From Oscheius onirici (taxonomy: Eukaryota; Nematoda; Chromadorea; Rhabditida; Rhabditidae), in the NCBI GenBank assembly GCA_932521025.1, contig OW051473.1, positions 1,550,001 through 1,614,000 of the forward strand: a stretch of 64,000 nucleotides of DNA. The letters run 5' to 3'. Shown piece by piece: positions 45,431-57,104 of this stretch (position 1 is the first letter of the stretch; each line of letters starts with the position of its first letter). Both the position numbers and the translations under genes were made by a program. The notes below the pieces were generated by a model, which was not told the origin of the DNA, did not search any database, and saw nothing but the letters and a program-made list of their open reading frames with translations.

Positions 45431-45893
45431 AGATACCATGAAATTCACAGATTATATTTACATTTACTTTTATTGCATCATATAACATTGTGTCCCCTTT
45501 AAAAATGTAACTTAGTTATAATCGTTTTATGATAACAATGAATCCCGCTTCTGTAGTTTTGTATGTTAACGTATGCTAACACTCCTATATAGTATATTAT
45601 ATGCATCTTAATTATTATTTATCCCAGTACGACGTTTGAGATTAGAGATTATGATATGGCTAGAAGGAATAAATATCTGTTTATGTTGTCTGTTGTACTT
45701 GTAACTAGTGTCTTTGTAAGGGCACCATAAACTTCCCCATCTCCACTCCGCTTGCACCCACCAGCAGTTTCACTTCCTTTCCCCACCGATGCCTTGTGTA
45801 TAGATCTCTTTTTATGCTGGAACCTAATGCGGACATTGGGTTTTCTTGCAATCGGTCACGGAAGTAGTGAAACCACCAAGTTGCATCTATGGC

Positions 45894-45900
45894 TATAAAA
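45894..45900 (+). promoter_or_regulatory. TATA box of the collagen gene
   Basis: TATAAAA lies 42 bases before the collagen start codon, implying a very short 5' UTR, as is common for cuticle collagens. Confidence 0.65.
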
Positions 45901-45935
45901 GCTTGTAAGCTGAAGGAAACAGCACATCTTCGGAG

Positions 45936-46916
45936 ATGGACGACTCGTCTCGCATCAAGGCTTACCGTTTCGTGGCCTACTCGGCAGTCACCTTCTCAGT
46001 GGTTGCTGTCTTCTCCGTCTGTATCACTTTGCCTTTAGTCTACAGCTATGTCGACAGAGTCAAGCTTACCATGAATCGTGATATCAACTATTGTAAATCT
46101 TCGGCCAACTCAATCTATTCTGAGATCAACGTCATTCGCTCGTTGCCGGCTGGTAATCGTACTGCTCGTCAATCTGGCTATGGATCAGACGACTCCGCTG
46201 TCAGTGGTGGATCGAGCGGAGGAGATTGTAGTGGATGTTGTCTTCCCGGCGCCGCTGGACCAGCAGGAACTCCAGGAAAACCTGGACGTCCAGGAAAACC
46301 AGGTAAGACGACTCACTGACTAAAACATTGCAGTTAAGGAGCTCCTGGTGCTGCCGGAAATCCCGGAAAGCCTCCACAGACTCCATGCGAGCCTGTGACT
46401 CCTCCTCCATGTAAGCCGTGTCCCGCCGGACCTGCCGGAGCTCCTGGTCCCCCTGGACCAGCTGGAGATGCTGGTAAAGATGGACAGCCTGGATCTGGTG
46501 GTGGACAAGGTGCCCCTGGTCCCGCAGGACCTAAAGGACTTACCGGAGTAGCTGGAAATCCTGGTGCTCCTGGTGGTCCTGGAGAGCCTGGAACTGATGC
46601 ACAAAATGAACCCGTAAGTGCTGGAGAGCCCGGACCAGCTGGGCCACCTGGGCCAGCGGGACCAGCTGGACAGCCCGGAGCCGCTGGACAACCTGGAACT
46701 GCTGGTAAAATATAGATTTTAAAAACATAATTAGTTTTAGGACCTGCTGGGCCCAAAGGGCCTAAAGGACCCGACGGAGAACCTGGAAGCGATGGTAATC
46801 CTGGACAACCCGGGCAATCTGGCGGAGCCGGAGGATCTGGAGAAAAGGGTATCTGTCCCAAGTATTGCGCCATTGATGGCGGTGTTTTCTTCGAAGACGG
46901 AACTCGTCGTCGTTAA
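45936..46916 (+). CDS. Cuticle collagen
   Basis: Three exons (45936-46302, 46339-46704, 46741-46916) encode about 302 residues. The N-terminus [20 protein letters not shown] with the hydrophobic [17 protein letters not shown] is the nematode cuticle collagen N domain and membrane/signal segment, followed by [15 protein letters not shown]. Gly-X-Y repeats begin at [20 protein letters not shown] and continue in three blocks interrupted by a Cys- and Pro-rich stretch ([14 protein letters not shown]) and by a short AQNEPVSA break. The C-terminal non-collagen part is [20 protein letters not shown] with two Cys for interchain bonds. Secreted by the epidermis and built into the cuticle. Introns interrupt Gly codons after the first base in both cases. 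Confidence 0.92.
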
Positions 46917-48400
46917 CCTTGTCATGAGAATAAACAGCATGTTTGATATCTGTATCCGAAAAATGCTCCGCCTTTGACCTGCCCTACAGCATGGTCTGAG
47001 TGTAGACAGATCTGAAAGAGCATTAAAAAAATGTTCTTTAGACGCTAGAACGATGTCAAAAGCCTCAAAAATGAAGCTTTTCCGGCGGTTTTCAAGATTT
47101 GAGTGCAAAGATGAATTCTGATCAAACAACTGAGCAAAAATGATTTTGGACATCAGCATCGTGATCAGCGTAGTCGAAAAACATAGGAGACTGAAAACAA
47201 AATGTTTTTCTTCGGCAGGGATCGAACCAGGAACCATCGGCGCTATTTGATATGCAAGCAAAAGCGCTATCCACTAGGCCATGTCGCTTTTTCGTGGCCA
47301 AGTGGTTATTGACTAGTTCCAACGAATATGGACAATGGATTTTGGGGGCGAATTTGAAAAAAATGGATCTTCTATCCGAATTTGGTTTTTCTTCTATTTC
47401 TTAGTATTTTTTCAACAGTTTCTTGCTATTTTGACTTTATAATCGACTTCTACACCCAAGGAAATCTACTTGTCACCGAAATAGAAGAAAAATAACAGGT
47501 TTTGAGTTGATTTGGGTCAAAATGGCTGTTTTTTCACGAAAATCGCCGAGAATCCTTGCAAAATGGGTATATTCTGCCATTTTTCATCTCATAGGTATTT
47601 TTCTCCGCTGAGTTCGAAAATGCAGTCAAAAACAAGAAAAAGGGATTATAAAACATCTAAAAATCATCAAAATTGAACAAAAAGGAATAAAATCTAACGC
47701 TGCACCCGTCATTTTCGTGACGGGAACCACGAAATAAATCCTTTAAAGAATTGATTTGGTGTCCCTATTCGTTGGAAATAGACTATAGCACGTTTGTCTG
47801 GAAACCGCACGCTGCTGGTGGTCTAGGATTCGATTCCTCTCGACAAAAAATCTTGCAAAAATTCAAAAAAGTTTTTGAGCACTGCGAACAAGATGCTGCT
47901 GTCCGTTTCTTTTCCAAACGCTTTGTTTTTGAGTTACGGGTGTTGTAAAATTTAATTTCACATTTGAAATGAGTTTCTCTACTCAGAAAACACTTTATTC
48001 TCAGAAAGAGGACAGTAAACTTTTTTATTTAATTTTCAAATTTCTAAGCAACATGCAAAACACTTATCTAACCCTTTTGTAAAACGAACTCTTAACAATC
48101 ACAAGATCAAACAGCTGTTTTCAACAATCAAAGTGCCTGCTTTCAATCATTCATCCCATCAATGGTTTCTCGGTTTTCCGCGGGCGAATTAGTGTTCCGT
48201 TTGATTGTCTGAGAGCGCTCAAACGATAAAAAAAAGATTAACATAGTGCTCAAGGATTAATAACACGAACAGGTGTTTTGAAATGACTGTGGATCATCAG
48301 AAAACCAAGTTTGAACTGATCTTATCTTCATATCAAGAATTTAAAATATGTGGACGAGCTAAGACTGCTGTACTACTCTTTTAAGCTTTTTGATCAAAAC
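46917..48400. other. Intergenic with tRNA-like sequences
   Basis: Apart from the tRNA-like elements at 47214-47290 and near 47815, nothing was recognised. A long AT-rich stretch (47330-47740) lacks coding potential. Confidence 0.45.
47214..47290 (-). repeat. tRNA-derived element, not a functional tRNA
   Basis: The minus strand reads GCGACATGGCCTAGTGGATA (A-box region), GCGC, then a TTTG/CAAA stem, and TGGTTCGATCCC (B box), in the spacing of a tRNA. The 5' GCGACAT has no partner at the 3' end and the anticodon loop is too long, so the acceptor stem does not close. A SINE head or tRNA pseudogene is the best reading. Confidence 0.5.
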
Positions 48401-48406
48401 CTTTAT

Positions 48407-49811
48407 TCAAAGCTGTGTCGAATGTCTCATCGTGGATCTATTTGTTCTTCTCGGAGATTGGTGCGTTCCCGTTACTGTCACACGCCGCTGAAGGTCCACA
48501 GCCATCTCCCTGACTCTCTTCTTCTTACAGCAGTACAGCATCTCTCTTATTTCTTTGCTCATTCCCATGACAAAGAGCGGTGCTAAACTTCCAGCAACCA
48601 GTAGAATCTGATAAACGCGATTGAAAAAAAAGAAAAAAAGGTAAACACTTACCAGAGTAGTCACGCGTTTGGTCAGAAAGACGGTTGAAGCTTGGATAGT
48701 TCGAGTGAAAACAAAAAGACTATATAAGTTGGGAATCTGACTGAGATTGTTTTAAAGAAATATGCTACTTACTTGGAACATGACGAAAATAAACAAGGCT
48801 TGGTAAAGCAGCTGTTTTTCACCATATGTGCTGGCACCTGTGTCTTTCCTCATCAATATCAGTTTGACGAAAATGGCAATGTAGAGGATGAAGCAGATAA
48901 CCGGAAGAGCTACTGAACAGAACAGCTCTAGCTAAACAAAATTGTCGTTAGATTGCCTTGAAGATTCCTACTCCAAACATGAACTTTGTCTTCATGGTGT
49001 AATAACCATCTTGAAGGCTCTTTCCACAGTAATATTTCCACTGGTAAAGTTTTTCGTCTGCATATTCCGTTTTGTAGTAGCAGTCTTGGAGAACTGTCGC
49101 AAGCGTAACGGCAATTACGGCAACCCAAATTACTGCTAAAGTTGCAAAAAGGGCCTTTCCAGTTAAAATTCTGGACCCGGATGGCAATAAAAAGATGAAG
49201 AATCGGTGTAAGGCAATAAGTATTGTAGCGAGTTGCAGTAACCAATTTGATATGATATCGAAACTGCTCACGAAACTGTAGAAACCTGAAAGTAGATGCA
49301 TTGAACAAAGGTAATAATAGTGATAGTCAGTTTATGTTAAAGACCCTTTTTTCTTGGCAAGTCTGAGCAAAGCTGACCTGTTTTTAAGTAAGTTCGTATC
49401 ATATTGTTTTCCAGTATAAAAAGCGGAACAGTGCAGATCGACTCGCTCAACAAAATGAGTAAGTTGGCCACAGAAATTTGCATAACCAATATGAAAAACG
49501 GTATCTGAAACAAAGCTCAATAATCATTTATGTCGACTTGCCTTTAAAAGCTTTCTTCGTCCTCTGAGCAGGACAACCACGAAGGTCACATTTACTATTA
49601 CAGAGAGAAGAAAAGAAATGAAGTAAGCATATATATGTATCCAGTAGATGAAGTCCTTTTCTTCCGGCGGTACCTCAACATCCGATTCTTTGATTCCGCC
49701 CTGCTTGGGAGGGTCAGTGAAAAAGGTGAATTCTGTCATTTGAGGATATTTCTTGTGAAAAGAGGTAGCGACGAATGAAAGCGGAGAGTGCCTAGCTAAT
49801 AAACCTTTCAT
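48407..49811 (-). CDS. Seven-transmembrane chemoreceptor
   Basis: Six exons on the minus strand from MKGLLARHSPLSFVATSF (49811) to NRSTMRHSTQL (48407). The first exon has a long extracellular tail, then TM1 (AYFISFLLSVIVNVTFVVVL). The following exons give IPFFILVMQISVANLLILLS, FVSSFDIISNWLLQLATILI with ALHRFF in place of DRY, the ECL2 cysteines (LQDCYYKTEY, KYYCGKSL), ELFCSVALPVICFILYIAIF, and the last TM VAGSLAPLFVMGMSKEIREML. This is a nematode chemosensory GPCR; the class is not certain, with Srx/Srv-like features. The reading frame is open and AATAAA overlaps the 3' end on the minus strand. Some exon ends in the middle are approximate. Confidence 0.75.
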
Positions 49812-50139
49812 AACTTTTAATTATTCTGTCGGAACATGTGTTTTTGCAGTATTAGTGACGGAAGTGCTTAAGAACTGGCATTTTCCAGAAAGACATTTAT
49901 TAAACACGGATTTTACAACTTATTTGTATTCCGTTTCCGAAAGCGCTCAGAGAAATCTGCAAAAACTCAAATCGTTTTAGTTTCCAGAATGTAAAAAAAA
50001 ATGAATTCTATTTTGACGGCTTATAATGACGGCTTCAAGCTTGAATTGTAGAAAGGTTGAAAACTATCTAAAGATGTTTTCATTATGCACGCGCTGATGT
50101 CATCGCCGACTCCGCCGTCTAAGCTGAAAAAAAATTAAA
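49812..50139. other. Divergent promoter region
   Basis: Lies between the minus-strand chemoreceptor and the plus-strand protease. No motif was recognised. Confidence 0.4.
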
Positions 50140-50140
50140 A

Positions 50141-51521
50141 TGTGGCATGCTTTGTTCATAGCATCTCTTATTGCAATCGTTCTCAGCGAGCCTCTGACGA
50201 AATATGAAAATGTCATACTACAAAAAACCTGTGGACAAACTCGTCTAGATAGGTAAGGTTATTGCATCCTTTCTATTTCTTACAGTCATAAACAAATCTG
50301 TTTTCAAGTCAATGAATACACAACCGTCGTCGAGAAATGTAGCACCGTTCACAGTACAGTTGCGAGAGACTGACGATTTTTCTAGTAGTGGAGAGGAGCG
50401 TAAGTCCGGTCGTTCGTTTGAATTCTTCAGTTTTGAGAAGTAGTTCCCACTTGTGCACTGAAACGTTAATCAACAAGCGCCATATTCTGACTACTGCACA
50501 CTGTTTTGACTACGAGTTCAGTGAAGTCGAATGGTATTCAAATTTCCAAATTTAATAATTTGCTCTAGCAATGAAAATAGTGTTCAGCTAATAGAATCAT
50601 CTTTGGCGAATAGAACTTTAATCGTCACGTGGAACCTGCTAAAATATACATGGCTTCGGATTACTTTTAACAGGAGTAAGGTTTTTTGAACTTTTCCTTT
50701 TTGAAATTGAATCCTTTTATGCCAGTTTTATTTCTTGTATTTATTTATAATCGTTAACTGCAGCTTACTCATTTGCAGAAACTGCGATGTAAGTAAAAAA
50801 CGAGGAGATTTGGCAATTATTGCGTTGGAGAAAGACATAACGTTCAGTGAGACAGTTCCACCTGCTTGCTTACAAAGTAAGTGTCTGTTCAATGCCGATA
50901 TTTATTCGTAGCACACAAACCCAAAGCAGGCTCAATAATTTCAATGTACGGTTACGGATACTTTTAGTAAGTTGTTCATTATATTCCAAAAATTCTTGGA
51001 AATAGTGATGGCGTCGATAGCTCTGCTGGAATACTTAGAAAACATGTGGCAAAAGTCGTCTCTCGGGAAAAATGTGAAAAGTATCAGTTCGTATGGGATG
51101 AAATCGAAGACGTTGAGATGAACCCCGACAAGACTCCAAAACTTCATCAGGACGATGTGTGCACAATGAGCAACTATACAGTTGCTTGCAGAGTAAGAAT
51201 CTAAAAAATACAATCAAAAGAGGAATCACAGGGAGACAGCGGATCTGGATTAGTTCAGGAAATATCCGGGCGCAGTTACGTTTCCGGTGCACTCTCAATG
51301 GGAGTCTCCTGCGAAATTGGAATTGTGACGCCACGTATGAACGTTCTTGAGTTGTATTATACATATTTAGAAGAAATGTTGGACATCAGCACACGGGTTG
51401 AGCCCCATCTTGATTGGATATGTGCAGCTACGGGAGTTTGTCCAAATGGACCGTTATCCTACAGAAGACAGAGACTGGCAAAACAAAGATACCTGACCAT
51501 TGAATCATCAAAGCCTGAATA
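50141..51521 (+). CDS. Secreted trypsin-like serine protease (S1), copy 1
   Basis: Exons encode a signal peptide MWHALFIASLIAIVLSEP, then KTCGQTRLDR, and a catalytic-His exon SHLCTETLINKRHILTTAHC. A later exon holds RGDLAIIALEKDITFSETVPPACL, which carries the catalytic Asp in the DLA position. The final exon starts GDSGSGLVQEI, the catalytic Ser, and continues through SCEIGIVTPRMNVLELYYTY to the Cys pair WICAATGVC before the stop at 51521. All triad residues are present, so an active chymotrypsin-fold protease is likely. Introns near 50500-50770 were not all resolved. The C-terminal 40 residues after ATGVCPNG are an extension beyond a usual S1 domain. AATAAA lies at 51535. Confidence 0.75.
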
Positions 51522-51540
51522 AGAAAATTATTTCAATAAA

Positions 51541-51835
51541 GTTTGTAAAAGGGTCACGCTGATACAAGCCCATGTGCCAAGCGTAGGTAGGAGGTACGAT
51601 TTTGTGTGACCCATTGTTCATCAGATTGAGCTCGGTTCGTACCGATTTTCAGGGTTTTTTTTGGGAATCTCGAATCTTTTTGGGTTTTAAAGGGTTTATT
51701 TTCGCGGTGATCTCCGGGGGTTCCGTGTGGCGAATTTACGCTTCTCCTGCCGGTACATGCGAGTGGAGGGTTACGATCCAAGCTTCTCCAGTGCTCTTTT
51801 GACCGGCACAGGCGAGAAACTAAGACAACACAATA
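51541..51835 (-). repeat. Dispersed repeat, inverted relative to 55.2 kb
   Basis: On the minus strand this includes gcactggagaagcttggatcg, taaccctccactcgcatgta and ggagaagcgtaaattcgcca, in the same order as 55246-55330 with roughly 80% similarity by eye. It starts just downstream of the protease poly(A) signal. Confidence 0.6.
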
Positions 51836-52162
51836 ATTCTACTTTACGTACACATTGTCGACGTTGACAACTAGCAACTGGGTCACGAGGAACTAAGGGA
51901 ACATTTAGCGTTTGATTTGAAAGAAGCCTTTTTTGTTGATGCTTAGACATTGTCGTTCATCTTGCCCAAAATTGCAAAATTCAAGTGATTTGTTTAAGAA
52001 AAGCATTTCTTTTCTTTTCTGGAGAACAACAAAAAACATGAACACACATTCTATTGAAAATTGGACAAAAGCAACCTCTGAGAGGTTTTTAGACGACCGA
52101 AGCGTCATTCCAAAATTAATTTTTTGTCCATATAAAAACATTGCCTGGTGAAGACTAACAAA

Positions 52163-53279
52163 AATGCGGCTGCAGATTCTATTCTTCTCCGCTTCTTTGG
52201 TAGCAGCAGAACTTCTAACCGCTGACGAAAATGCTTCTCTTCAAGAAATGTGTGGGCAAGCCTATCTCGGTATGCTTTTCTGAATTTCATACTAAAAATT
52301 GCAAAAATATGGCATCTCGGACTCAACTAAAAGCCCACAGCGAGAGTGATAACCCCTGCTAAATGCTTAGGCTATCACTAGAAGCATACTGATGTTTACC
52401 CTGTCTATTGTTTTCAAACAACCTACAACTATTAGTCGGCGCCTGCAACTATTAGTCCGCGCATGCAACTATTAGTCCGCGAAAAATTCGGACTAGTAGT
52501 TTACGCCCCGTTTGTTTGTCTGTTCGGGACCTTGAAATGAAAGTTGAAATGTCGAGAGATTTTTCAGCAAATCAGTTTTGACGTTTGAGTGGAAAACAAA
52601 AATTTCGTTTCTGTAGCAACTCTTCGGGCAATGATAAATTTTTGAAATTAAGTTGAAAATATGGCCGGTTAAGCATTCATCTTTCCTTTAAGAAGACTTT
52701 GCAAAAACAAACCCATGGGTGATATTGCAATAATTGAGTTGGCAAATGATCTGCATTTTACCGAAACAATGCAACCAGCGTTCCAAGTTTGTTTTTCTCA
52801 GCTGTGTTGAAATATTAGTTTTAGAGACGATGATAGTACAACTAGTGGCATTTTGCGAAAGCACTCGGCTCCAGTACGTCCGCTGCAAAGTTGTTCAACT
52901 ACAACCCAGAAATGCTACAACCGGACGAATTTTGTACAAACAACAATTTTTCTTCTAGCTGCAAAGTATGAAGTGCCTATAATGGTTAATGATTCCATAT
53001 TTAGGGAGACAGTGGAGCAGGCCATGTTCTGAAGGCTAGTGGAAGAACACATGTAGCAGGAGTAATTTCCCGAGGGCCACTTGAACTTATACCTGGTTGA
53101 GAGTGTTTCTAACTGAAGATAAGTTCCACTTTGCAGAAGAAATTGCTGAAATCAACACTAGACTGGAACACCATATTTTGTGGTTTTGTATAGCAACTGG
53201 GGTTTGCCCGAGCGGTATGATGGTAAGCTCCGATACAATTGATATCGGCCGACGATGTGTGTTCCTTGAAAATTCTTAA
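52163..53279 (+). pseudogene. S1 protease copy 2, catalytic-His exon missing
   Basis: A paralogue of the 50.1 kb gene. The signal-peptide exon MRLQILFFSASLVAAELL ends with SLQEMCGQAYLG at 52268. The Asp exon follows only at about 52690 (GDIAIIELANDLHFTETMQP), then an exon with LQPDEFCTNNNFSSSCK, then GDSGAGHVLKASGRTHVAGV with the catalytic Ser, and the end HHILWFCIATGVCPSGMMVS to the stop at 53279. The stretch between 52269 and 52690, where the TAAHC exon should be, has no such sequence; instead it carries a short tandem repeat. The remaining exons are open and spliced normally, so it is either a pseudogene or a non-catalytic homologue. Confidence 0.6.
52421..52482 (+). repeat. Short tandem repeat, three 20-base units
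   Basis: The unit caactattagtccgcgcatg is present three times with small changes, then a partial inverted echo (cggactagtagttta). It lies where the protease copy has lost its His exon. Confidence 0.6.
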
Positions 53280-53626
53280 CTGAACCTGGATGGCCGATTA
53301 TCTTCCAAGAAAACCGCTCCTTTTGTATGGCTGGAGTCATTTAAGACAATAAAGTTACTATTGTCTGTATTGAGTTACTATTTGTAATCTGAGTGCAGTA
53401 GCGGGATACGTTAAAAATATAGAAAAAACTTTATGACGGTCATGGTGAATTCCCGCTAGTTTCCGTTCTTCAATAGCGATGCGAAGCTCGAAACACATAA
53501 CGAATAACGTTCCGCAAATGGGTTTTTTAATGTAACTGTCCTCCTGAAAGGGGGTTGCAAAATTTATTTTCATAAATCAAATAGTTTAAATAGACACCCG
53601 TGTACAAAATGTTGCTTAATGGTGCT

Positions 53627-53900
53627 TCAGACTAACGTCTCTTGAACACTTTCGCTGTCCGTACAAACAATAGAATCTGTTGTGCTGCTGTGCCTTTTTC
53701 TCACATGCTGTAAAAGTACGATTGAATACAAATAACACAATACTCACTCTCATTCGACAAGCTATACACCAAAGAAGTAGATTAAGACCAACATAAGTGA
53801 CACAAATGGTGATTATATAGATAAAAATAACTAGCGAATACGGTTCAGACGGTATTATCATTGTGAAAATGGGAGAAGCGGCATGACGACGGTTTCTCAC
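53627..53900 (-). CDS. Small single-pass membrane protein, about 77 aa
   Basis: Two exons joined at a gtgagt donor and a ttttacag acceptor. The N-terminus MRNRRHAASPIFTMIIPSE is followed by a 27-residue hydrophobic helix (LVIFIYIITICVTYVGLNLLL), Cys-rich boundary WCIACRMR, and a polar tail with HSSTTDSIVCTDSESVQ. A second ATG at MIIPSEPYS could be the start. The layout suits a type III small membrane protein. No relative is recognised, and the plus-strand protease remains run in the opposite direction 350 bases away. Confidence 0.5.
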
Positions 53901-56210
53901 AATGAGCGAACCGCAAATGTTGATTCAGCTGAATGAAACAAATAGCTGGGATGGAGTTTTGTCGCTAACCACCCAGTGTCTTATATGTGGGTGGATAAAA
54001 GCCAGAGTTAAGTTTTGCTATGTTTCAAGTCGATCGTTACATGTTAACAATTTGAGATTTTCAAAACAATGTTTTTGCAACTGAATTGGTCTGCTTGAAC
54101 CTCATCAAAGAACAAGTTGATTTATTTGCAGCCGTTGTTCGGACTTTCGACTACAAGTCACGAGCACATGATAAGGCTAGAAAATTGTTGTGTTGCACCA
54201 GTCATAAAGGCAAATAAACTTTTAGAACAAGGAGATCAAAAACCTATCAATAAGATCTGCCTGGCAAAAAAGAACATTAACTTATATCCAACACCAACTT
54301 GTATTCTGCTGAGGGAAACCAAACGATTAGTAATCTTTATTATTGGATTCCAACAAAGATGAAACGCAAAACTTCTCGACGATACCACTAGAAAATTAAT
54401 GCGAACCTTTGTTATTTAGCTTACGGACCGTTATAGTAAACCTGTTTTGACAATAGAAAGCGGCTTTAATCAACAATTTTTACTTTCTGATTTGTGTAGC
54501 GCCATAAGTCAGTTCGGTTCTTGATCTTGGCACAAGGGAGTTGCTATTACGCAGTTGCTTAAGATAAGAACAAAAGATAAGATCTGTTGCTGGATTCGGA
54601 GCGAAAGCTCTTGATCATGCCACGTACTGAATTAAATAAATATATCGTAGTTAGAGAGATGTAAATGTGAATTACTATATTTGAAAAAGATGGGAGATAG
54701 CGCAAGTGTATTGTTCCAGTCCATGTCTTCCGAAATACGGTAAACTCTTTTCGTTGAAAAGCGAGGGTGACAAAACAACTGATAGCCTTTCGCAAGTTCA
54801 AAATGTGTTTTCAAAGCTAGATGGAAACAAAACAATGAAACAATCTTTAACAACTGTTATTGGTTTACTTTGTTTACTTCCTTCGTTTTTTATTGCTTTT
54901 CACGCTGATGCCCTGTTTTTTTCAAGAGCGTTAAGGAAATCTTGGACTTCCAGTACCAAATCCCTCTTTGGCGAAACATAAAATAGTAGTAGCTACGAAT
55001 TCTTGGAACTAAATGGGCTGTTTTTAACTTGTTTGCGACCTGATTTCAAGATGTATCCACAACAATAAGCATTGCCTTTTCAGCATTATTCAGAACTGCG
55101 ACTCCTATTTGGTGGAAAGTTGTCGTTAACGTTACAAGACTGTCCTTAATTTTCGCATTGGAACCGTTTGTTAAAATAGGATTAGTACACCAAGGTACTA
55201 TACCATGGCATTTCTCGCCAGCCTAGCTTCTCCCGGTTCAACTAGCACTGGAGAATCTCGGATCGTAACCCTCCACTCGCATCTACCGCCAGGAGAAGCG
55301 TACATTCGCCACACGGAATCACGTAGATCACTACGAATAAAACTGTTTTAAAATAGTTTATAAACTGTTAAAAACTAAAAATAAAAAGTAAATAGCCGTG
55401 AAGTGATGAGTGACTGAAGGGAGCACATAAAACGAGTTGCAGATGTAAATAAATGCATTTTTGGTAAGAATTACCACCTAGTCTCTTCTGCTAAAAATTC
55501 TTCTTTTTTTACTAATTCAACCACTTCCTATAGAAGAATTAGTAACTCTTTACCAACAGCTGCCAGCTGACACAAGTTGGTTTTTATCAGAGACAACACC
55601 AAATATCCACCTAGGTCGAATAATGTTAACTCAAACAATGCAAACGAATAGGAGAGCTTGCCGTGTTGCTTATTTCTTTCTTATATGATAGTTGGTTTCA
55701 TGATTTCGATTCGTGTTTCTGACAAAGTGCATGAGAAAACAGTCCCAAAAAGAAGAAAGAAGTACATCTGATTTTTCATCAAATGCTGAACACAAATTAA
55801 CCGAATAAGCGACAGCTAATACGAGACAATGCTATCTTATCGCCTGAAAGCTTCGTCTTGCCTAGTGACTGCACCGGAAATGATCTTCCAATCTTTTGAG
55901 CAAGAAAAGCAATCATTGTGGAAAGTCGAAAACTAATGGACCACAAAAATTCTACTCGATTCAACTCCAGAGAGATGAAAAAATAGAAAGCAGAAAAAAG
56001 TTCCAAATATTTAAATTGTTACATATACAGTCCGGTCAATCACACATCTTATGCAAGCTGCAAACACAAAGCTAAACAATACGAAAATCAAAAACTGATT
56101 GTTTTTACCAGCTACAGTACTCGAAGTGAAGAGGGCAGCAGGGGATTCCATAACTGTCTTTAGAAAGAATGGCACTGATAAACGAAAAACGCAGTCGTCC
56201 TATCACCATC
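53901..56210. other. Intergenic, with one dispersed repeat
   Basis: Only the repeat at about 55190-55345 is recognised. Frames near 54117-54981 were inspected and have no supporting motif. Confidence 0.4.
55190..55345 (+). repeat. Dispersed repeat, partner of 51.6 kb
   Basis: Contains ggcatttctcgccagcctagc, the core also found in the SINE at 41.2 kb, then taaccctccactcgcatcta and ggagaagcgtacattcgcca matching 51541-51835 in inverted orientation. Confidence 0.6.
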
Positions 56211-56217
56211 TATAAAA
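56211..56217 (+). promoter_or_regulatory. TATA box of the lysozyme gene
   Basis: TATAAAA lies 40 bases before the lysozyme ATG. Confidence 0.65.
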
Positions 56218-56250
56218 GGACGTAGTCTCACGGATCGTACCATAGCTACC

Positions 56251-56753
56251 ATGCTTTCCAAGGCTGTTATCGCTCTCGCCCTTGGTTAGTTACTTTCCCT
56301 ACTTAACCGAAGACCATTTTGCAGTGGCTTCGCTTGTCAGTGCCGACACCTGTATCCACTGCATCTGCCTCCAAGAATCCGGATGTAAAGCCATCGGATG
56401 TCACCAAGACGTCGGATCCCTCTCTTGCGGATACTATCAGATCAAGCTCCCCTACTACGAGGACTGCGGAACTCCTGGACGTAAAAGCGGAGAAGACGTT
56501 ACTGCTGCCTGGAAGAGGTTCGCTTTTACAATTTAACAAGAATGAAAAAGTATTCAGATGTGCCGATGACTACAACTGCAGTACCCAATGTGTTCAGGCT
56601 TACTACAACCGCTACAAGGCCGGATGCTCTTCCACTGGTGAAGGAACTTGCCAAGTTATGGCCAGAAACCACAACGGAGGACCCGCCGGATGCAAGAACT
56701 CTGGAACCGTCGGATACTGGCAGCACATCCAGAAATGCTGCGGATGCTCTTAA
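56251..56753 (+). CDS. Invertebrate-type (i-type) lysozyme
   Basis: Three exons (56251-56284, 56325-56517, 56558-56753) encode 140 residues. The signal peptide MLSKAVIALALVASLVSA is cleaved before DTCIHCICLQESGCKAIGC. The Glu in CLQESGC and the Asp region in SCGYYQIKLPYYEDCG are at the positions of the i-type lysozyme catalytic pair. Fourteen Cys residues in the family pattern continue through CADDYNCSTQCVQAYYNRY to CCGCS. This enzyme splits bacterial peptidoglycan and, in worms, acts in digestion and defence (ilys family). Exon junctions all keep frame. Highly biased codons and the nearby TATA box suggest strong tissue-restricted expression. Confidence 0.92.
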
Positions 56754-57104
56754 TTGTACTTTCTGTATAGGAATAAATGCTTTTCCGATGTTCCATCGTA
56801 ACTATGTATTTGCAACATTGATCAAACGGGATGAAACAATTAGTGGCTCTTTCATGATGAGCTGTCAACAGATAGTGCTTAGGAGAGCCGTTATCAGTAA
56901 CACTACCTTCTTATCAGAACGATTTTTAGAAGAGCGTGTGGCACTTTTTAGCTGGCAACATCCGGTTCAAAAGTACGGGAGCAAGAGTCAAAATAAGCAG
57001 GCTACTTTGACGGTCTCAAAACTTCCTCGTTCAGGAAGGTTTAATGTGATCACTGCTTCAATCATGAGCTATAAAATTGACAAAATTTAATTTAATTTAT
57101 TCGC

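Noticed and set aside
46334-46873. Long Gly/Pro-rich open frame on the minus strand over the collagen
   Set aside because: It is the antisense shadow of the Gly-X-Y repeats, whose GGN-CCN codons read as Gly/Pro on both strands.
47214-47290. tRNA gene candidate on the minus strand
   Set aside because: A and B boxes are present, but the acceptor stem does not pair and the anticodon loop is too long.
54706-54981. 91-codon plus-strand frame with one hydrophobic stretch
   Set aside because: It overlaps minus-strand frames of similar length and has no start context or splice support; AT-rich chance frames are common here.
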